Source: Aralia elata (taxonomy: Eukaryota; Streptophyta; Magnoliopsida; Apiales; Araliaceae). From it: DNA of 64,000 bases. Shown in pieces: positions 21,565 to 34,985 of the stretch. Under the pieces are notes generated by a model. The model saw only the letters and a program-made list of their open reading frames with translations, did not search any database and was not told where the DNA came from. The stretch spans positions 76,571,971-76,635,970 of the forward strand of contig CM068387.1 in NCBI GenBank assembly GCA_034770075.1, given 5' to 3'. Every line of letters begins with the position of its first letter. The first letter of the stretch is position 1. The translations under genes and the position numbers were made by a program.

Positions 21565-22019
21565 ATAGAGAAATAAGAAATTTAGAATTTAGAACACAAT
21601 CACACAACACAAGAATTATAGTAAAAACTCCAAAACCGGAGAAAAAACCACTTTCGTTGCCAAAGACAACTAGAGAAATTTACTATGTGAATAATATTAC
21701 AATCACTCACACTCTCAGAAATTTCCTCACATCCACTCAAGAAAGATAATTCTTCCCAAGAGAATTTTCTCTCACTAAAACTCTCTAACTCTTATCTTTC
21801 TTCCTTTGGATTGATGGTGTGTTTCAAAATGAAGGAGTTGTCTCCTTTTATAGGCTACCCAATGAGATGGTAGGTGGGTGTGAACAATGAGATGGTAGGT
21901 GGGTGTGAACAATTGAATAAAATGGTAGGCTTGCCTAACTTGCCTAATTCTAACATGCCTAACTCCCATTTGTATTCCTAACTTGCCTAATCTTTTGACA
22001 TATGAGACAAACTTCAACA
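21565..22019 (-). mobile_element. Inverted copia LTR, second piece (right end of complex)
   Basis: On the minus strand it starts TGTTGAAGTTTGTC. It has a TATAAAAGG box (about 21845-21856) and then matches the R-U5 of the left LTR (TCTTGGGAAGAATTATC.., GAGTGGATGTGAGG..). U3 has its own tandem words: GGTAGGTGGGTGTGAACAATGAGAT twice (given here in part) and GCCTAACTTGCCTAA repeats. GTAGG follows at 22020-22024. Confidence 0.8.
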
Positions 22020-22308
22020 GTAGGTGGTAGTGTGGCCTTAATAGAAAATTTTGTAGCGCAAATATTTGCGCTTGAGGTGACCTTGTTTGCAAAGGAGGGG
22101 CATTTTGAGCTGGATTCATATGAGCAGGAACATGATATATTTGATTTTGTTCCCCCTCAAAAGTCTCATAAACAAACGTATGAGACTCTCTGTGGTTTAC
22201 AAGGAGAAAACCATTATATTGTAGCCCATCCCACAGATAAATGACACAAATTAGCCCATTTTCACCACCACTATTCGATGTCCTTGGCAACACATGATTG
22301 CTAGACAT
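22020..22308 (-). pseudogene. EAR-motif gene copy 2, 5' half
   Basis: It keeps the ATG and residues 1 to about 94 of the copy-1 protein with few changes (R13S, R42H-type differences). The frame then runs into the copia LTR and continues for about 80 unrelated residues. Promoter and TATA are in place on its right, so a truncated chimeric protein without SIM and EAR could be made. It forms one gene with 9223-9601. Confidence 0.85.
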
Positions 22309-24289
22309 GATTTTAAAATATAAAATATAAGAGAGATCTAGCTACAAAAATACTAGACAGATATAGCTAACTAGAGAATGAGAAAGAAAGAGTAAGAACA
22401 AGGTTGTGAATGAAAGTGTTGTATGAGTGGTAATTTATAGTACGATGTGAGGAATCAAAAAATTATTAGGTAATGATGTAATTAATTCCATTAAAATCAC
22501 TTCTTTGTCAAAATTAACTATGAGATTTATTTTTTCCACAAGTATTTCTTTTTATATTTTTCAATAATCATCTCTCACGATAGAATGGGACCCAATTGGC
22601 AATTACTATTAATTTCAAATAGATACGGTAAAAGTATCAAAAGATATTTTGTGGAAATATCAATGTATACTAATTATTTGAACACTGGATTAGATATTAC
22701 GTACATCCGTTTATTATTTCATTACAAGATAATTTCAGATAGATACAGTAAAAGTATCAAAATTAAAACAATTGTGAAAATATCAATATATACATACTAA
22801 TTGTTTGAATCAAGAGATAAGATATCATTATTATCCGTGGATAATTTCAGTACAATAATATTTTATTCGCTCTATTCAATTTAATGTAATATAGTCGTTG
22901 ACTCGTAATAAATAGGCATATAATGGTTAATGAATTTTTAGCCTAATAGTCAAAATTGAGGCAATAGAATCGTTAGGTCCAGATTTGTCAGCATTAACAC
23001 GGTGTAAATTTTATTATTATTTTTTTTCACTATTGTGAGGTCTTTTTTTTTTGCTTCTCATAAAACGTGCAAACTTAGTGCACGTAACTATCCATGTTAG
23101 ATATTTTCAAAATCTGTTGTTATATAATAAATATATTATCTTATTTTAAAAACTAATAGACGCATATAGTTTGAACATGTGTAACGTTGAACCGGTGCAA
23201 TGGTTCAACTTGGGTCACTAGTTTGAACCGGTGTGATTGCTAGTTTGAACGGGTGTAACATTAAACGGGTGCAATGGTTTGACTTAGATCACTATTTTGA
23301 ACCGGTGTGACCCTTAGAAAGAGTGTGTTTGATTCATATATTTTCAAATTGAAAAGGTGCCTTTTCAAATGGGTATTTGGAATCCTATAAATGAATTAGA
23401 AAACTCTCTTTTGGATAACAATTCATTCATAAGAAATGACTGCATAATTTTTTTAAAAGAATTTTGGTGTTATTATTTTCTTCTCTCTCAAATTATAGTT
23501 TTGAATTAAATACTATCATGCACAATATTTAATACAGATTAATTTTTGGATCTGTCTTATCTTGGGAGACAATTCTTTGTAACCTTGTGTAATTTATATA
23601 GGGGCGAATACTGTTTTAAAGAGAGAGTGGACTTCCATTCGATTCAGGCGGTGCTATTATTATTATTTTTTAGAATTTTGACAACGTCCTACGGCGAAAG
23701 TTCTAACAATCTTAAGACAATATTCTATGAAAGACATTCTAAAAAATGATGTTAGTCTGAATATGGAAATGTGGCGATGCTACATCAAAGAATGATATTT
23801 TCTTATAACTACGATCGCGAAAATTATTATTATCCAGCAGAAGTTTCCCGATCAAAGAAACTTCGAAGAGGGAAATGTGAAATCAATGTAAGTGAATTAA
23901 TTTAATTTTGGCATGATAGTATATATATTTATTATTTGATAATACTATTTGTGGCTAAAAAATGTATATTTATTTTCTTCAAAGTATAATATATGTGATT
24001 ATATTATTTAAGAGGAAAATAAAGTAATACATATTGATTATTATATGTGAAAATTTGAGTTCATAATTTAATAAATGATTGAAAATATAGTATATGCTTG
24101 TTAATTTATTTATGAAATTGTTGCATAAGAATAATTTGCGTATATGTATATTTTAGATTAATCATACCATGAAATTTTGTACTAGGTTATGTGCTTTAAA
24201 ATTTATGAATATTAAATTTTGCACATATATAGTATTTGGTGCGATGTTAGTATAAATAATTTTTATTATGGTTAATAATCATATGTTAC
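22309..24289. repeat. Unit 2 promoter side and spacer
   Basis: This stretch has no gene. It is collinear with 5060-6317 plus 7783-8520 of unit 1, without the Pack-MULE, so it shows the pre-insertion site at about 23556. It includes the GAACCGG cluster with the perfect GTTGAACC/GGTTCAAC pair at 23186-23209. Confidence 0.85.
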
Positions 24290-24986
24290 CGGATTCGTAA
24301 ATAAATAAAACAAATGACAAAAATTCACTGAACTCGTCCATAGTATTTTAGAGCATAGTAGTAGTTAATGGGGCCCACCTAGTATTTGTTGTGCCTGTTT
24401 TTATGAGATTGACTCGCTTAAACTTTATTAAATTTAAGTTTCTTGGTTGTGAAAGAAAATGTTATCTTGGATATGGTATTTTTAAAAATTACAGAGTAAC
24501 TTTTTGTAAATATTTAATTTCCGAAAATTTTCTTAGGGATAATATTCTTCTATTAATTAATATATTAAACAAGAAAATCTACTTTTGTGGTTTAATTTGA
24601 TAAACAGAGTGAGCGGTGACACCGCTAGAATTGACTAACAACTTGTTTTTGAGTTTTTTAATAGAAGATAAAAAAAAAGGCTAAAAAAAGTGGTGTCTTT
24701 GAGTTTTAGTTAGAAAATAAAAGAAAAGAAAGTTAAGGAAAATGAGTGCATTTTAAATCAAAAAATTTTTTCTCACTTTTGAGAAAAAAGCTAGAGAAAA
24801 TTAGAAAGTAAAACTTTCTCTTCTCTCCCCCTTTTTTTTTACAACTAAAAAACTCACAATGTTTGGGCTATGTTTTAAATAATATGTTGTAAAGAGGACA
24901 AAAGAAAACTCTCGTAACAAAATCGAAATATCTAGTACATATCAATTAAAATCAAAAGCTCACAAAACCTTACACGTACAACTAAA

Positions 24987-25654
24987 TTACAGTCTAAGGT
25001 TTAAATCTAACTCGTTTTCTTCATCATCGTCATCACTGACTAAATCGATCACCACCGGAACTGGTCTGTCTAGCTGGTCCAGCAAATCAATGCATGCTGC
25101 AGAAGAATCCTCTGGTCCAAGTAGTGTAGGGTAGCTACTAGGGTTAATAGCTTGATATACGGTATAAATATCATGATTCGTCCTAGGGTTTACAATATTA
25201 TTCTGAGGAACCATAGAAACTGATCCTGCAAGTTCAACATTCTGCAGGTTGTTCCAAAGCTGAGGACGAAGTTGAGCAAGTATGGAATGTTGGAACATAC
25301 CTTGTGGGAGGGGTTGTTGCATGTATAGGGTTCCTCCAGATTGAAAAGATGTGTTGTTATTTTGTTTTGGGGGGTAGTGTGGCCTTAATAGGAAATTTTG
25401 TAGCCAAATATTTGCGCTTGAGGTGACCTTGTTTGCAAAGGAGGGACATTTTGAGCTGGATTTATATGAGCAGGAACATGATATATTTGATTTTGTTCCC
25501 CCTCAAAAGTCTCATAAACAAACGTACGAGACTCCGTGTGGTTTACAAGGAGAAAACCATTATATTGTAGCCCAACCCACAGATAAATGACACAAATTAG
25601 CCTATTTTCACCACCACTGTTAGATGTCTTTGGCAACACATGATTGCCAGACAT
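24987..25654 (-). pseudogene. EAR-motif gene copy 3, single-base frameshift
   Basis: The start and residues 1-84 align with copy 1, and the C-terminal part (from 25322 down) also aligns and ends with VVIDLV, an acidic run and LDLNLRL. Between them one base is missing near 25403 (TAGCCAAAT against TAGCGCAAAT in copy 1), which shifts the frame after QIF and ends the protein at 89 residues. A two-codon insertion (IYT region, about 25167) is also present. As noted, its TATA core is altered. It is otherwise full length, so loss is recent. Confidence 0.85.
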
Positions 25655-26820
25655 GATTTTAAAATATAAAAATATAATTAAGAGACAAAAATACTGGATT
25701 AGCTAGCTAGAGAATGAGAATGAAATAGAGAAAGAGTAAGAACAAGGGTGTGAATGAAAGTGTTGTATAAGTGGTAATTCATAGTACAATATGAGGAATC
25801 AAAGAATTATTAGGTAATGATGTAATTAATTACATTAAAATCACTTCTTTGTCAAAATTAATTATGAGATTTGTTTTTTCCACAAGTATTTCTTTTTATA
25901 TTTTTCAATAATCATCTCGCGCGATAGAATGAGACCCGATTACTCTTAATTTCAGATAGATACGGTAAAAGTATCAAAAGAAATTGTGAAAATATCAATG
26001 CATACTAATTGTTTGAATACGGGATTAGATATTACGTACATTATGATTTCATTACAAGATAATTTCAGATAGATACGGGAAAAGTATCAAAATTAAAATA
26101 ATTGTGAAAATATCAATATATCCATACTAATTGTTTGAATCAAGGGATAAGATATCATTATTATCCGTGAATAATTTCAATACAATAATATTTTATTCGC
26201 TTTATCCAATTTAATGTAACGTAGTCGTTGACTCGTAATAAATAGGCATATAATGGTTAATGAATTTTTAGCCTAATAGTCAAAATTGAGGCAATAGAAT
26301 CGTTAGGCCCAGATTCATCATCATTAACACAGTGTAAATTTTATTATTATTTTTTTTCACTATTGTAAGTTTTTTTGGTTTCTTTATTTTTTTTTTTGCT
26401 TCTTATAAAACGTGCAAATTTAGTGCAAATAACCATCACCATGTTGGATATTTTCAAAATATGTTGTTATATAATAAATATATTATATTATTTTATTAAC
26501 TAACAGATGTATTGGTTCAACGGTAAAGGTGTAATTATTAATTTGAACAGTTATAACATTGAACTGGTGCAATGGTTCAACTTGAGTCACTAGTTTAAAC
26601 CGGTGTGATTGCTAGTTTAAACGGGTGTGACATTGAACCGGTACAATGATTCAATTTGGGTCACTAATTTGAACCAGTGTGATCCTTAGAAATGGTGTGT
26701 TTAGTTCTTATCTTTTCAAATTGAAAAGGTGTCTTTTCAAAGGGGTGTTTGGAATCCTATAAATGTATTAGAAAACTCTCTGTTGGGATGACAATTCATT
26801 CACAAGAAATGAATGCATAA
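25655..26820. repeat. Unit 3 promoter side up to the Athila insertion
   Basis: It is collinear with the upstream region of copies 1 and 2 and has no gene. It ends with CATAA (26816-26820), the left target duplication of the retrotransposon. Confidence 0.8.
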
Positions 26821-27887
26821 TGATAGACACATTTTTTATACATTTTATTATTCCCATATTTATTATTTTATATGTTTATTTTATTTAATTAATGCATTTT
26901 ATTTTATTTTGTAGGATTTATCTTATTTATCTTGGTGAACAAGTAAAAGATAATTGTTGCAGCTTTTAAAGATGGAAAAGGACTCTTGGGAGATTACTAT
27001 GTAGAGATTGAAGTTCAGAAGGAAAGAGGAGAATAAAAAGGAAACAAAAGTGGCCAAGTTCAATGAATCTAAATTAGGGCACAAATTTATTTTCCCTATA
27101 AATAGGTCTCTTGTTTTAGAGAGAAGGGCATCACTTGTTATTTTATTTTCCTTAGTTTTTCGCTGGTGTAGAAGGGAGAGAGTTATTTAGCAATTGAGAG
27201 CTTTGTTTTTCCTCTTATTCCGTTCATGTGTGATACTAGTGTCAGGGAGTATTTGTAACTTTCTTTTATTTTAATAGAAATTCTCTTTTTAATTATTGTT
27301 CTTATTTCATGCAATTATTATTAGTAGTTTTAATTTTGAATTTGTTGGTTTTAATTTTCATGACTAGCTAAATTTCTAATATCTAGGATGATGATGAAAC
27401 TAGGTATTACATATTAATTAATTTCTTTCCGTTCCGAAATTAGTGCATAATTATTTTCGCCTTCATATTTTCCTTCGCATTAATTGCATATGATTTTTTA
27501 TATTGATTGTGAGGTTTTGATAAGTTATAGTTAATCTGTGAATTTTTCATAACTTATGCTTGCCCATATTAATTATATGAATCATTATTTTTAAAGGGAA
27601 GGAAAAATAATTTGGGAATTAATTGGAAAAGTAAGAAATTATTATTTATGTTAGTGCTTAGTGGATTCGGATTCCTAGGTAATTTTTCTCATCACTAGTT
27701 TTCATTATTAATTTTTAGTTTGCATAATTTAGTTATTAATCATCTCCACTATATTTATTTCTAATTTGCCTAAAATAGATATTAAGGATACATTAAAAAT
27801 TGATCTAGTCTCTGTGGATTCGACCTGTACTTGCCAGTTCTTCAATTTGACACTGTGCACTTGCAGTTACATAATTTTATCACATCA
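26821..27887 (+). repeat. 5' LTR of the Athila-like element
   Basis: It starts TGATAGACACATTTTTTATAC and ends TTATCACATCA. A TATAAATAG box lies near 27097-27105, which suits the U3 promoter of the element. Confidence 0.93.
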
Positions 27888-27893
27888 AGTTTT

Positions 27894-27911
27894 TGGCGCC
27901 GTTGCCGGGGA
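27894..27911 (+). promoter_or_regulatory. Primer binding site of the Athila-like element
   Basis: TGGCGCCGTTGCCGGGGA lies six bases after the LTR, the tRNA-Asp complementary site widely seen in Athila-type elements (from memory). Confidence 0.9.
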
Positions 27912-28852
27912 CTAGAATTAATTTTTTTCCTTAATTTTTATTTATTCGAATTAGTTTTTAATTAAATTTTTTTTTTCTTTTTCAGGATTATCGAAGCGGA
28001 TCGAAGGAGCGAAAAGATAACAATTTTGTTGCTGCGCTTTTTCTGGTACTTCGTATCTCCATATTTTATTTTAATTTTTTTTTTTTAAAAAAACAAAAAA
28101 ATAGTAGCTTAGTTTTATTTTATTTTTTATTATTAGTTAGAAAACTAATTGCCGCATTCATGCATTCACTCACGTAGAGCACATCCTGTTTAGGTTTTAG
28201 TTTTATTTTTTTATTTTTATTTTGTTAAATATAAACTGTGGTGATTGCTGGAGGATTGAGGTACGTCAAATTTTTCTTTACTTCGTAATCCACATAGTTT
28301 TAGGACATTTTATTTGTTTACCGTTTCTTTTTAATTTTATTTGTTCATTTTCATCTTTAATCTAACATTAAGGGCAAAAACCTGTAACAAGATAAGGTGG
28401 GGATTTCATCACCCTTCCTTGGCCCACAAACAACCCAACTTGCATTTTGCATAACCTTTACCTAATAAAATCAAGTAGACGTTAGCCCATAGGACTCTCG
28501 AGCTCAATTAGGACAAGAAACTCCAAGAGGAGGCTGAATTTTTAATTAATCAAACTACTGGTGTCTAGGCAAGTGGTTCAAAAGGCAAACGCCTAAAGAA
28601 CGTGTGGTTATTTAATTAGTCACCGTACCCACGGAGAGACTCCCACCGTTATTACACTTACCTGGCTAGTAGCGTGATTAATTTCAAATTTGGTGGACCT
28701 TGAGGTGTAACTTGGAACAGTTAGGAGCTGTCTAGATTTTATTTAGGTTGACCTTAGAAATAATTTTTTTTTTCTTTTTCTTATTTATTATTATTTTCTC
28801 TTATTTGTTTTTGTGTGCTTATCTGTTTATTTGCTTATTTGCTGAGTAGTGT
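27912..28852 (+). other. Untranslated leader of the Athila-like element
   Basis: This is a long leader of about 0.94 kb between PBS and gag. It has T-rich tracts and many short open frames with no protein similarity. Conserved-looking words (CTTGGCCCACAAACAACCC, ACCCACGGAGAGACTCCCACC) may belong to packaging or splicing signals, but this cannot be shown here. Confidence 0.6.
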
Positions 28853-31800
28853 ATGCAAAAAGTGTGGATTAGGGACAAAACATCCCGATTAGTGAGAACA
28901 CCTGATTTTTTGGAGCCCACTTTAAAAGATCTTACTTTAAGAAAAATGGAGGTCGCACAAACCGTTTCTTTAAGGGATCGATGTTATCCTTCCCGTTCTG
29001 CCCAACCTACATGCATCAGTCTACCACCAGTAACGGGTAATAATTTTGAACTTAAACCGCATTTTATAAACATGTTACCTAGGTTCACTGGTATAGAAGA
29101 TCCATATTTATTCATTCAGGAATTTGAGGAAGTTTGTGCTTTAATGAAAATTCAACAATTGTCTGATGACTCAATTAGGCTAAGATTTATCACTTTCGCT
29201 TTAAAAGATAATGCTAAAAAGTGGTTATATAGCCTACCGAATAATTCCATATCAACTTGGGAGGGATTTGTTGTTACATTCCTAAAAAAATATTTTCCAA
29301 ATCATAAAACTGCAAAAATTAGGACTTCAATTCATCAATTTTGTCAACTTGACAAAGAGTCATTTTGGAAATATTTTGATAGATTTAAAAATTTGTTATC
29401 CCAGTGCCCACACCATGGAATTGAGAAATGGAGATTGTGTCAAATTGCCTACGAAGGTTTAGACTATCCCACTAAAACAATGTTAGAGTCAATGTGTCAA
29501 GGGGATTTTCTGAATAATGATGAGGAAAAAGCTTGGGGGTTTTTAGAGGACTTAGCAGAAAAAACCATGCAATGGGAAACCACCCGAGAGACCGATAAAC
29601 CTAGCTCATCTAGGGGTATTCATACAATTGACAATTCAATTGCCACCGAAGCTAAGTTGGCTGGTGTACTTAAAAGACTCGAAGCTTTAGAAATTAGGGG
29701 ACCATCACCTGTGAATCACGTCTCAACATCAACACCTTTGTGTCTAAGGTGTAATTCACCAAGTCATGTGATAGAGGAATGTCCTAGAATAATGGCCCAA
29801 CCTGAAGAATATGAACAAGTCAATGCAATGTTTCAAAGACCTAGGAATGATCCATTTACACCCACTTATAATCCAGGTTGGAGAAATCATCCTAATTTTG
29901 CATGGAACCAAGGACCCTACCAAAATAACTCTTCAAATCAGGTCAGTCAGTCTCTAAATCAATCTTTTCAACCTTACCAAAAGTCGAATCCTGGTCCGTA
30001 CCAAAATTCAAATCCAGCAACTCTATATCCACCAGGTTTTTCAAATTTTTCAAATGAGAGTGAGAAGAGACTTAGCACTTTAGAGACGTTAATGAAAAAC
30101 ACTAACCAAGCCTTATCTCGTCTAGAGATCCAAATGAGTCAATTGGCCACTACAGTTAGTGAAAGAGAGAAGGGTAAACTTCCTAGTCAACCCGAGACCA
30201 ATCCGAAATTTTCAGCCCCTAATCAAAAACCTTATCATGCTAATTCACTTGAAAGCAACCAAGTCAATCATGTGAATTCTGTAATCTCTTTAAGGTCTGG
30301 AAATTATTTTAACAATCATGCTGGCATTGATAATGAAGAAGAAAAAAATTTAACTGTTGAATCTAACAATCCATCTTCAACGTCAGCCCAGCCTGAAAAG
30401 CCCACAAACTCCACAAACTCTGAGTCAGTAGACCCATCCAATAAGCATGTGTCCAAAAATGATCAAACCACATCTTCTGAGTCAGCTGAAAAGGTCTTTA
30501 AACCAAAAGCCCCATTCCCTCAAAGACTTATTTCAAACAAGCAGTCAGCCCAGTTGGACAAAATTCTAGAAGTGTTCAAACAAGTGAAAATTAATATTCC
30601 CCTTCTAGATGCCATTCAACAAGTTCCCTCATATGCTAAATGTCTAAAAGATTTGTGCACACACAAAAGAACCACTCAAGTTCCTAAGAAAGCTTTCCTA
30701 ACAGCTCATGTTAGTTCTATCTTGTCATGTCAAGTCCCTGTGAAGTATAAGGACCCCGGTTGTCCTACTATTTCATGCATCATAGGTGACACCTTAATTG
30801 AAAAAGCTTTGCTTGATTTAGGAGCTAGTGTGAACCTTTTACCATTTTCTGTGTACCAAACCTTGGGTTTAGGGGACTTGAAAAAGACAAGTGTCACACT
30901 CCAGCTAGCTGACCGTTCCGTTAAAGTGCCAAAGGGAATAGTTGAGGATGTACTCATTAAGGTTGGCGATTTTGTCTTCCCTGTTGACTTTGTTGTCCTT
31001 GAAACTCAGCCTGTTGCCAATCCGAAGGGTCAGATTCCTGTCATTTTAGGTAGACCATTTCTAGCAACCTCTAATGCATTAATCAATTGTAGAAATGGAC
31101 TAATGAAATTGACATTTGGGAACATGACAATTGATTTAAATGTGTTTAATGTGGGAAAGCAACCTAGTGATTTTTCTGACCAGCCCGTTGAAGTGAACAT
31201 GATTAATGAAATGTCTGAAAATGAACTTATGGAAGAAGATGAAATTCTAAATTTTTGTCTAAATCATTTTGGTCAAAATTGGGATGAAACAGTATATGTA
31301 AATGAGGTGAATGAAATGTTAGAGTCATCCACGTCAATGTCTCACTTTGAATGGGAACCCGTGACTGAGCCAATCTTACACTCCTCAGAACCTCTTGAAA
31401 AGAGTCCACCAGAGTTAGAACTCAAACCTCTTCCGGATAATCTTAAATATGCCTATCTAGGTCCTTCCAAAACTCTTCCTGTAATCATTGCTTCTGATTT
31501 AACGAACACACAGGAGGAAGAGTTATTGACCATCCTTAGAGAAAATAAGGAAGCCATAGGATGGAGCATAACAGATATTAAGGGGATTAGTCCAACCATT
31601 GTCCAGCATAGGATCCACTTAATAGATGATGCTAAACCAGTGAGAGACCCACAAAGGCGGTTGAACCCAGTTCTAAAAGAGGTTGTTAAGAAGGAAATTC
31701 TTAAGTGTCTAGATAATGGGATCATCTATCCCATTTCTGATAGCCCTTGGGTAAGTCCTGTTCAGGTGGTGCCTAAAAAGTCTGGCTTAACTGTGGTTCA

Positions 31801-34303
31801 AAATGAAGCCAGTGAGTTAGTTCCCACTCGTGTCCAATCTGGTTGGAGGGTTTGCATAGACTATAGAAAACTCAATGCTGCCACAAGAAAGGATCATTTT
31901 CCTTTACCATTCATAGACCAAATTCTGGAAAGGTTAGCTGGTCATGCTTATTATTGTTTCCTTGATGGATACTCGGGTTATTTTCAAATTCCCATAGCCC
32001 TAGAAGACCAAGAAAAGACTACATTCACTTGTCCTTATGGAACCTTTGCATATCGTCGCCTACCCTTTGGACTTTGTAGTGGCCCTGCCACCTTTCAAAG
32101 ATGTATGATGAGCATATTTTCTGACATGGTGGAAAAATTCCTAGAAATTTTCATAGATGATTTTTCCATATTTGGATCTACATTTCATGAGTGCCTTCAC
32201 CACCTTGACTTAGTTCTAAGGAGATGTAAGGAAACAAACTTAATTCTAAATTGGGAAAAATGTCATTTCATGGTAAAACAAGGAATTGTTCTTGGTCATA
32301 TCATATCTGAAAAGGGAATTGAAGTAGACAAAGCCAAAATCGACCTAATTTCCAATCTTCCACCACCTAGGACAGTCAAAGAAATTCGTTCGTTCCTAGG
32401 ACATGCAGGCTTTTATAGGCGATTCATTAAAGATTTCAGTAAGAAAGCAAGACCCATGACCAATCTTCTTGGTAAAGATGAAAAATTTGAATTTAATGAA
32501 AAATGTCTCCAATCCTTTGAACAACTCAAAAAGGAGTTAACTTCAGCTCCTATCATCAAATCACCTGATTGGAGTCAACCATTTGAGTTAATGTGTGATG
32601 CATCTGACTATGCAGTTGGTGCTGTTCTAGGACAAAGAATTAATAAGATTCCCCATGTCATATACTATGCTAGTAGGACTTTGAATGATGCACAATTGAA
32701 TTATTCAACTACTGAAAAAGAACTCCTAGCCGTAGTTTTTGCTCTAGAAAAGTTTCGATCTTATCTTATTGGGTCTAAAATCATTGTTTACACTGACCAC
32801 GCTGCCCTCAGACATCTGCTCTCCAAGAAAGATTCAAAAGCCCGTTTAATTCGTTAGGTCTTATTGCTCCAAGAATTCGACCTAGAGATCAGGGACAAAA
32901 AAGGGTCCGAAAATGTGGTAGCTGATCATTTGTCCCGTTTAGTTGTGGAGTCCACCTCTGACCTGCCCTTAAATGAATCTTTTCCAGATGAGCAGCTTTT
33001 CTCCATATCTACTACACCTTGGTTTGCTGATATTGTGAACTACTTAGTTACTAATGAGATTCCTTCCCATTGGTCTAAACAAGACCGGTCCAAATTTCTT
33101 TCACAAGTCAAACACTTTTATTGGGACGACCCCTATTTGTTTAAATATTGCCCTGATCAAATCATTAGGAGGTGTGTACCCGACCATGAGTTTAGGAGTG
33201 TTCTGTCATTTTGTCATGACCAAGCTTGTGGAGGACATTTTGGAGGCAAAAAGACGGCCGCCAAGGTCCTCCAGTGTGGTTTCTATTGGCCTAGTCTATT
33301 CAAGGATGCCAACGAATTTTGTGCCAGTTGCAATAGGTGTCAACTATTAGGAAGGATCACTAGGAGAAATATGATGCCAATGCAACCTATTCTAGTCATT
33401 GAATTGTTTGATGTGTGGGGAATAGATTTCATGGGTCCGTTTCCAAATTCTTTTGGAAATTTGTACATTTTACTTGCGGTGGATTATGTGTCTAAGTGGG
33501 TAGAAGCTATTCCAAGCAAGACCAATGACAACAAGGTTGTTGTCAAATTTCTGAAAGAGAACATTTTCTCTCGCTTTGGTACCCCTAGGGCCATAATCAG
33601 TGATCAAGGAAAACATTTTCGCAATCAGCCTTTTGAATCCTTGCTGAAAAAATATTCCATCACCCACAAGTTTGCAACACCATATCACCCTCAAACAAGT
33701 GGTCAAGTAGAAGTCTCAAATAGGCAAATAAAACAAATCCTAGAAAAAACGGTGAGTTCCAATAGAAAAGACTGGTCTCTTAAATTGTCCGATGCATTGT
33801 GGGCTTACCGTACTGCCTTTAAGACTAATTTAGGAATGTCACCGTATAGGCTTGTGTTTGGAAAAGCTTGTCACTTACCTGTTGAACTTGAACATCGCGC
33901 TTTATGGGCAATAAAACAGTTGAATTTTGATATGTCCACTGGTGGAAGTCATAGACAATTGCAATTAGCTGAGTTAGATGAGATTAGGAATGATGCTTAT
34001 GAAAATGCTAAAATTTACAAGGAAAGAACAAAAGTGTTTCATGATAAATCAATTTTGAGAAAATCATTTTCACCTGGTCAAAAAGTTCTCTTGTATAATT
34101 CTAGGCTACATCTATTTCCAGGAAAATTGCGTTCTAGATGGGATGGACCTTTTGTAGTCAAGGTAGTTTACTCTCATGGGGCAGTCGATGTTGAAAATCC
34201 ACAGAGTGGTGAAATTTTCAAAGTGAATGGTCAACGACTTAAACCCTTTTTAGAAATGTCAAACGAACCAGAGGAGGTGGTGTATCTTGTTGACCCACAT
34301 TAG
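28853..34303 (+). CDS. gag-pol polyprotein of the Athila-like element, one in-frame TAG
   Basis: A single frame of 1816 codons is broken only by TAG at 32855-32857, where relatives have Trp (after KARLIR). Domains in order: gag core (about 60-250); CCHC knuckle [14 protein letters not shown] (about 296-309); protease LLDLGAS (about 650) and ILGRPFL; reverse transcriptase from YRKLN (about 1003) with FIDDFS (about 1100) as the catalytic box; RNase H with CDASDYAVG (about 1247) and TEKELLA, TDHAAL; integrase with HHCC finger (HFGGKK, CASCNRC), DDE residues in GIDFMGP, SDQGKHF and GQVEVSN. The stop falls at the end of RNase H and would remove integrase, so the copy is probably defective alone. 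TGG to TAG is a G-to-A change, compatible with cytosine deamination on the other strand. The ATG is the first long-frame start. Confidence 0.9.
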
Positions 34304-34785
34304 TCCAAATGACTGGCATTGTACTTGTATTTGTAAGTTGTTTGTATTTTTTTTATTTTTGTACAGTATTGTCATCCGATTTCTGCTCCACCGTACAAGG
34401 TACAATTCTTTCATTTCTTTGTTCTCTTTCTTCATTTGCATACATTGAGGACAATGCATGATTTAGGTATGGGGGGAGTTTTACATTAGATTTTTTTTTT
34501 TTTCGGTATTTTTTTTTTCTTCTTTTTAGGAAATTAATTCTTTTTGTAAAAAAAACAAAAAAAAATGGTGAAATTGAAAAAAATAAAAATTTTGTTTGAC
34601 TTTTTATGGATTGAATTAATTCTAATAAGTTTTTGTGGAGCAAAACTCATGAGTAAGATTAAAAGATTAAGAACTCTTGAACCTTTGATGAGATACAAAA
34701 TTTTAGTTCGATGCACCATCTGAAATAAAATTGAGTTCCTAAATATTTTTGCACTTCACGTTCACACTAACTCTTAGTTGTGGGG

Positions 34786-34809
34786 TATATAAACTATGAT
34801 TTGAGCAAT
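34786..34809 (+). promoter_or_regulatory. TATA-like box upstream of folded block D
   Basis: AGTTGTGGGGTATATAAAC followed by TATGA is almost identical to 15313-15335 in the Tat-like element. It lies about 180 bases before block D. Confidence 0.4.
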
Positions 34810-34985
34810 TTCAAAAAAAAAAAAAAAAAGAAAAAGAAAAAGAAAAAATTGAGAAAAGGAAAGTTGAAAAAGTTGAAAAAAAATAACTGCTTCAATGTCC
34901 ATTGAACGAAATAACTGGGTATCCAAGCCTCAGGAAGCATCGATATTCACGCTGAAAAGTATGATGGACAAAAGCAGCTTGACTA

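Noticed and set aside
32855..32857. Programmed stop-codon readthrough in gag-pol
   Set aside because: The TAG replaces a conserved Trp at the end of RNase H, far from the gag-pol boundary where readthrough is used, and lacks an evident readthrough context.
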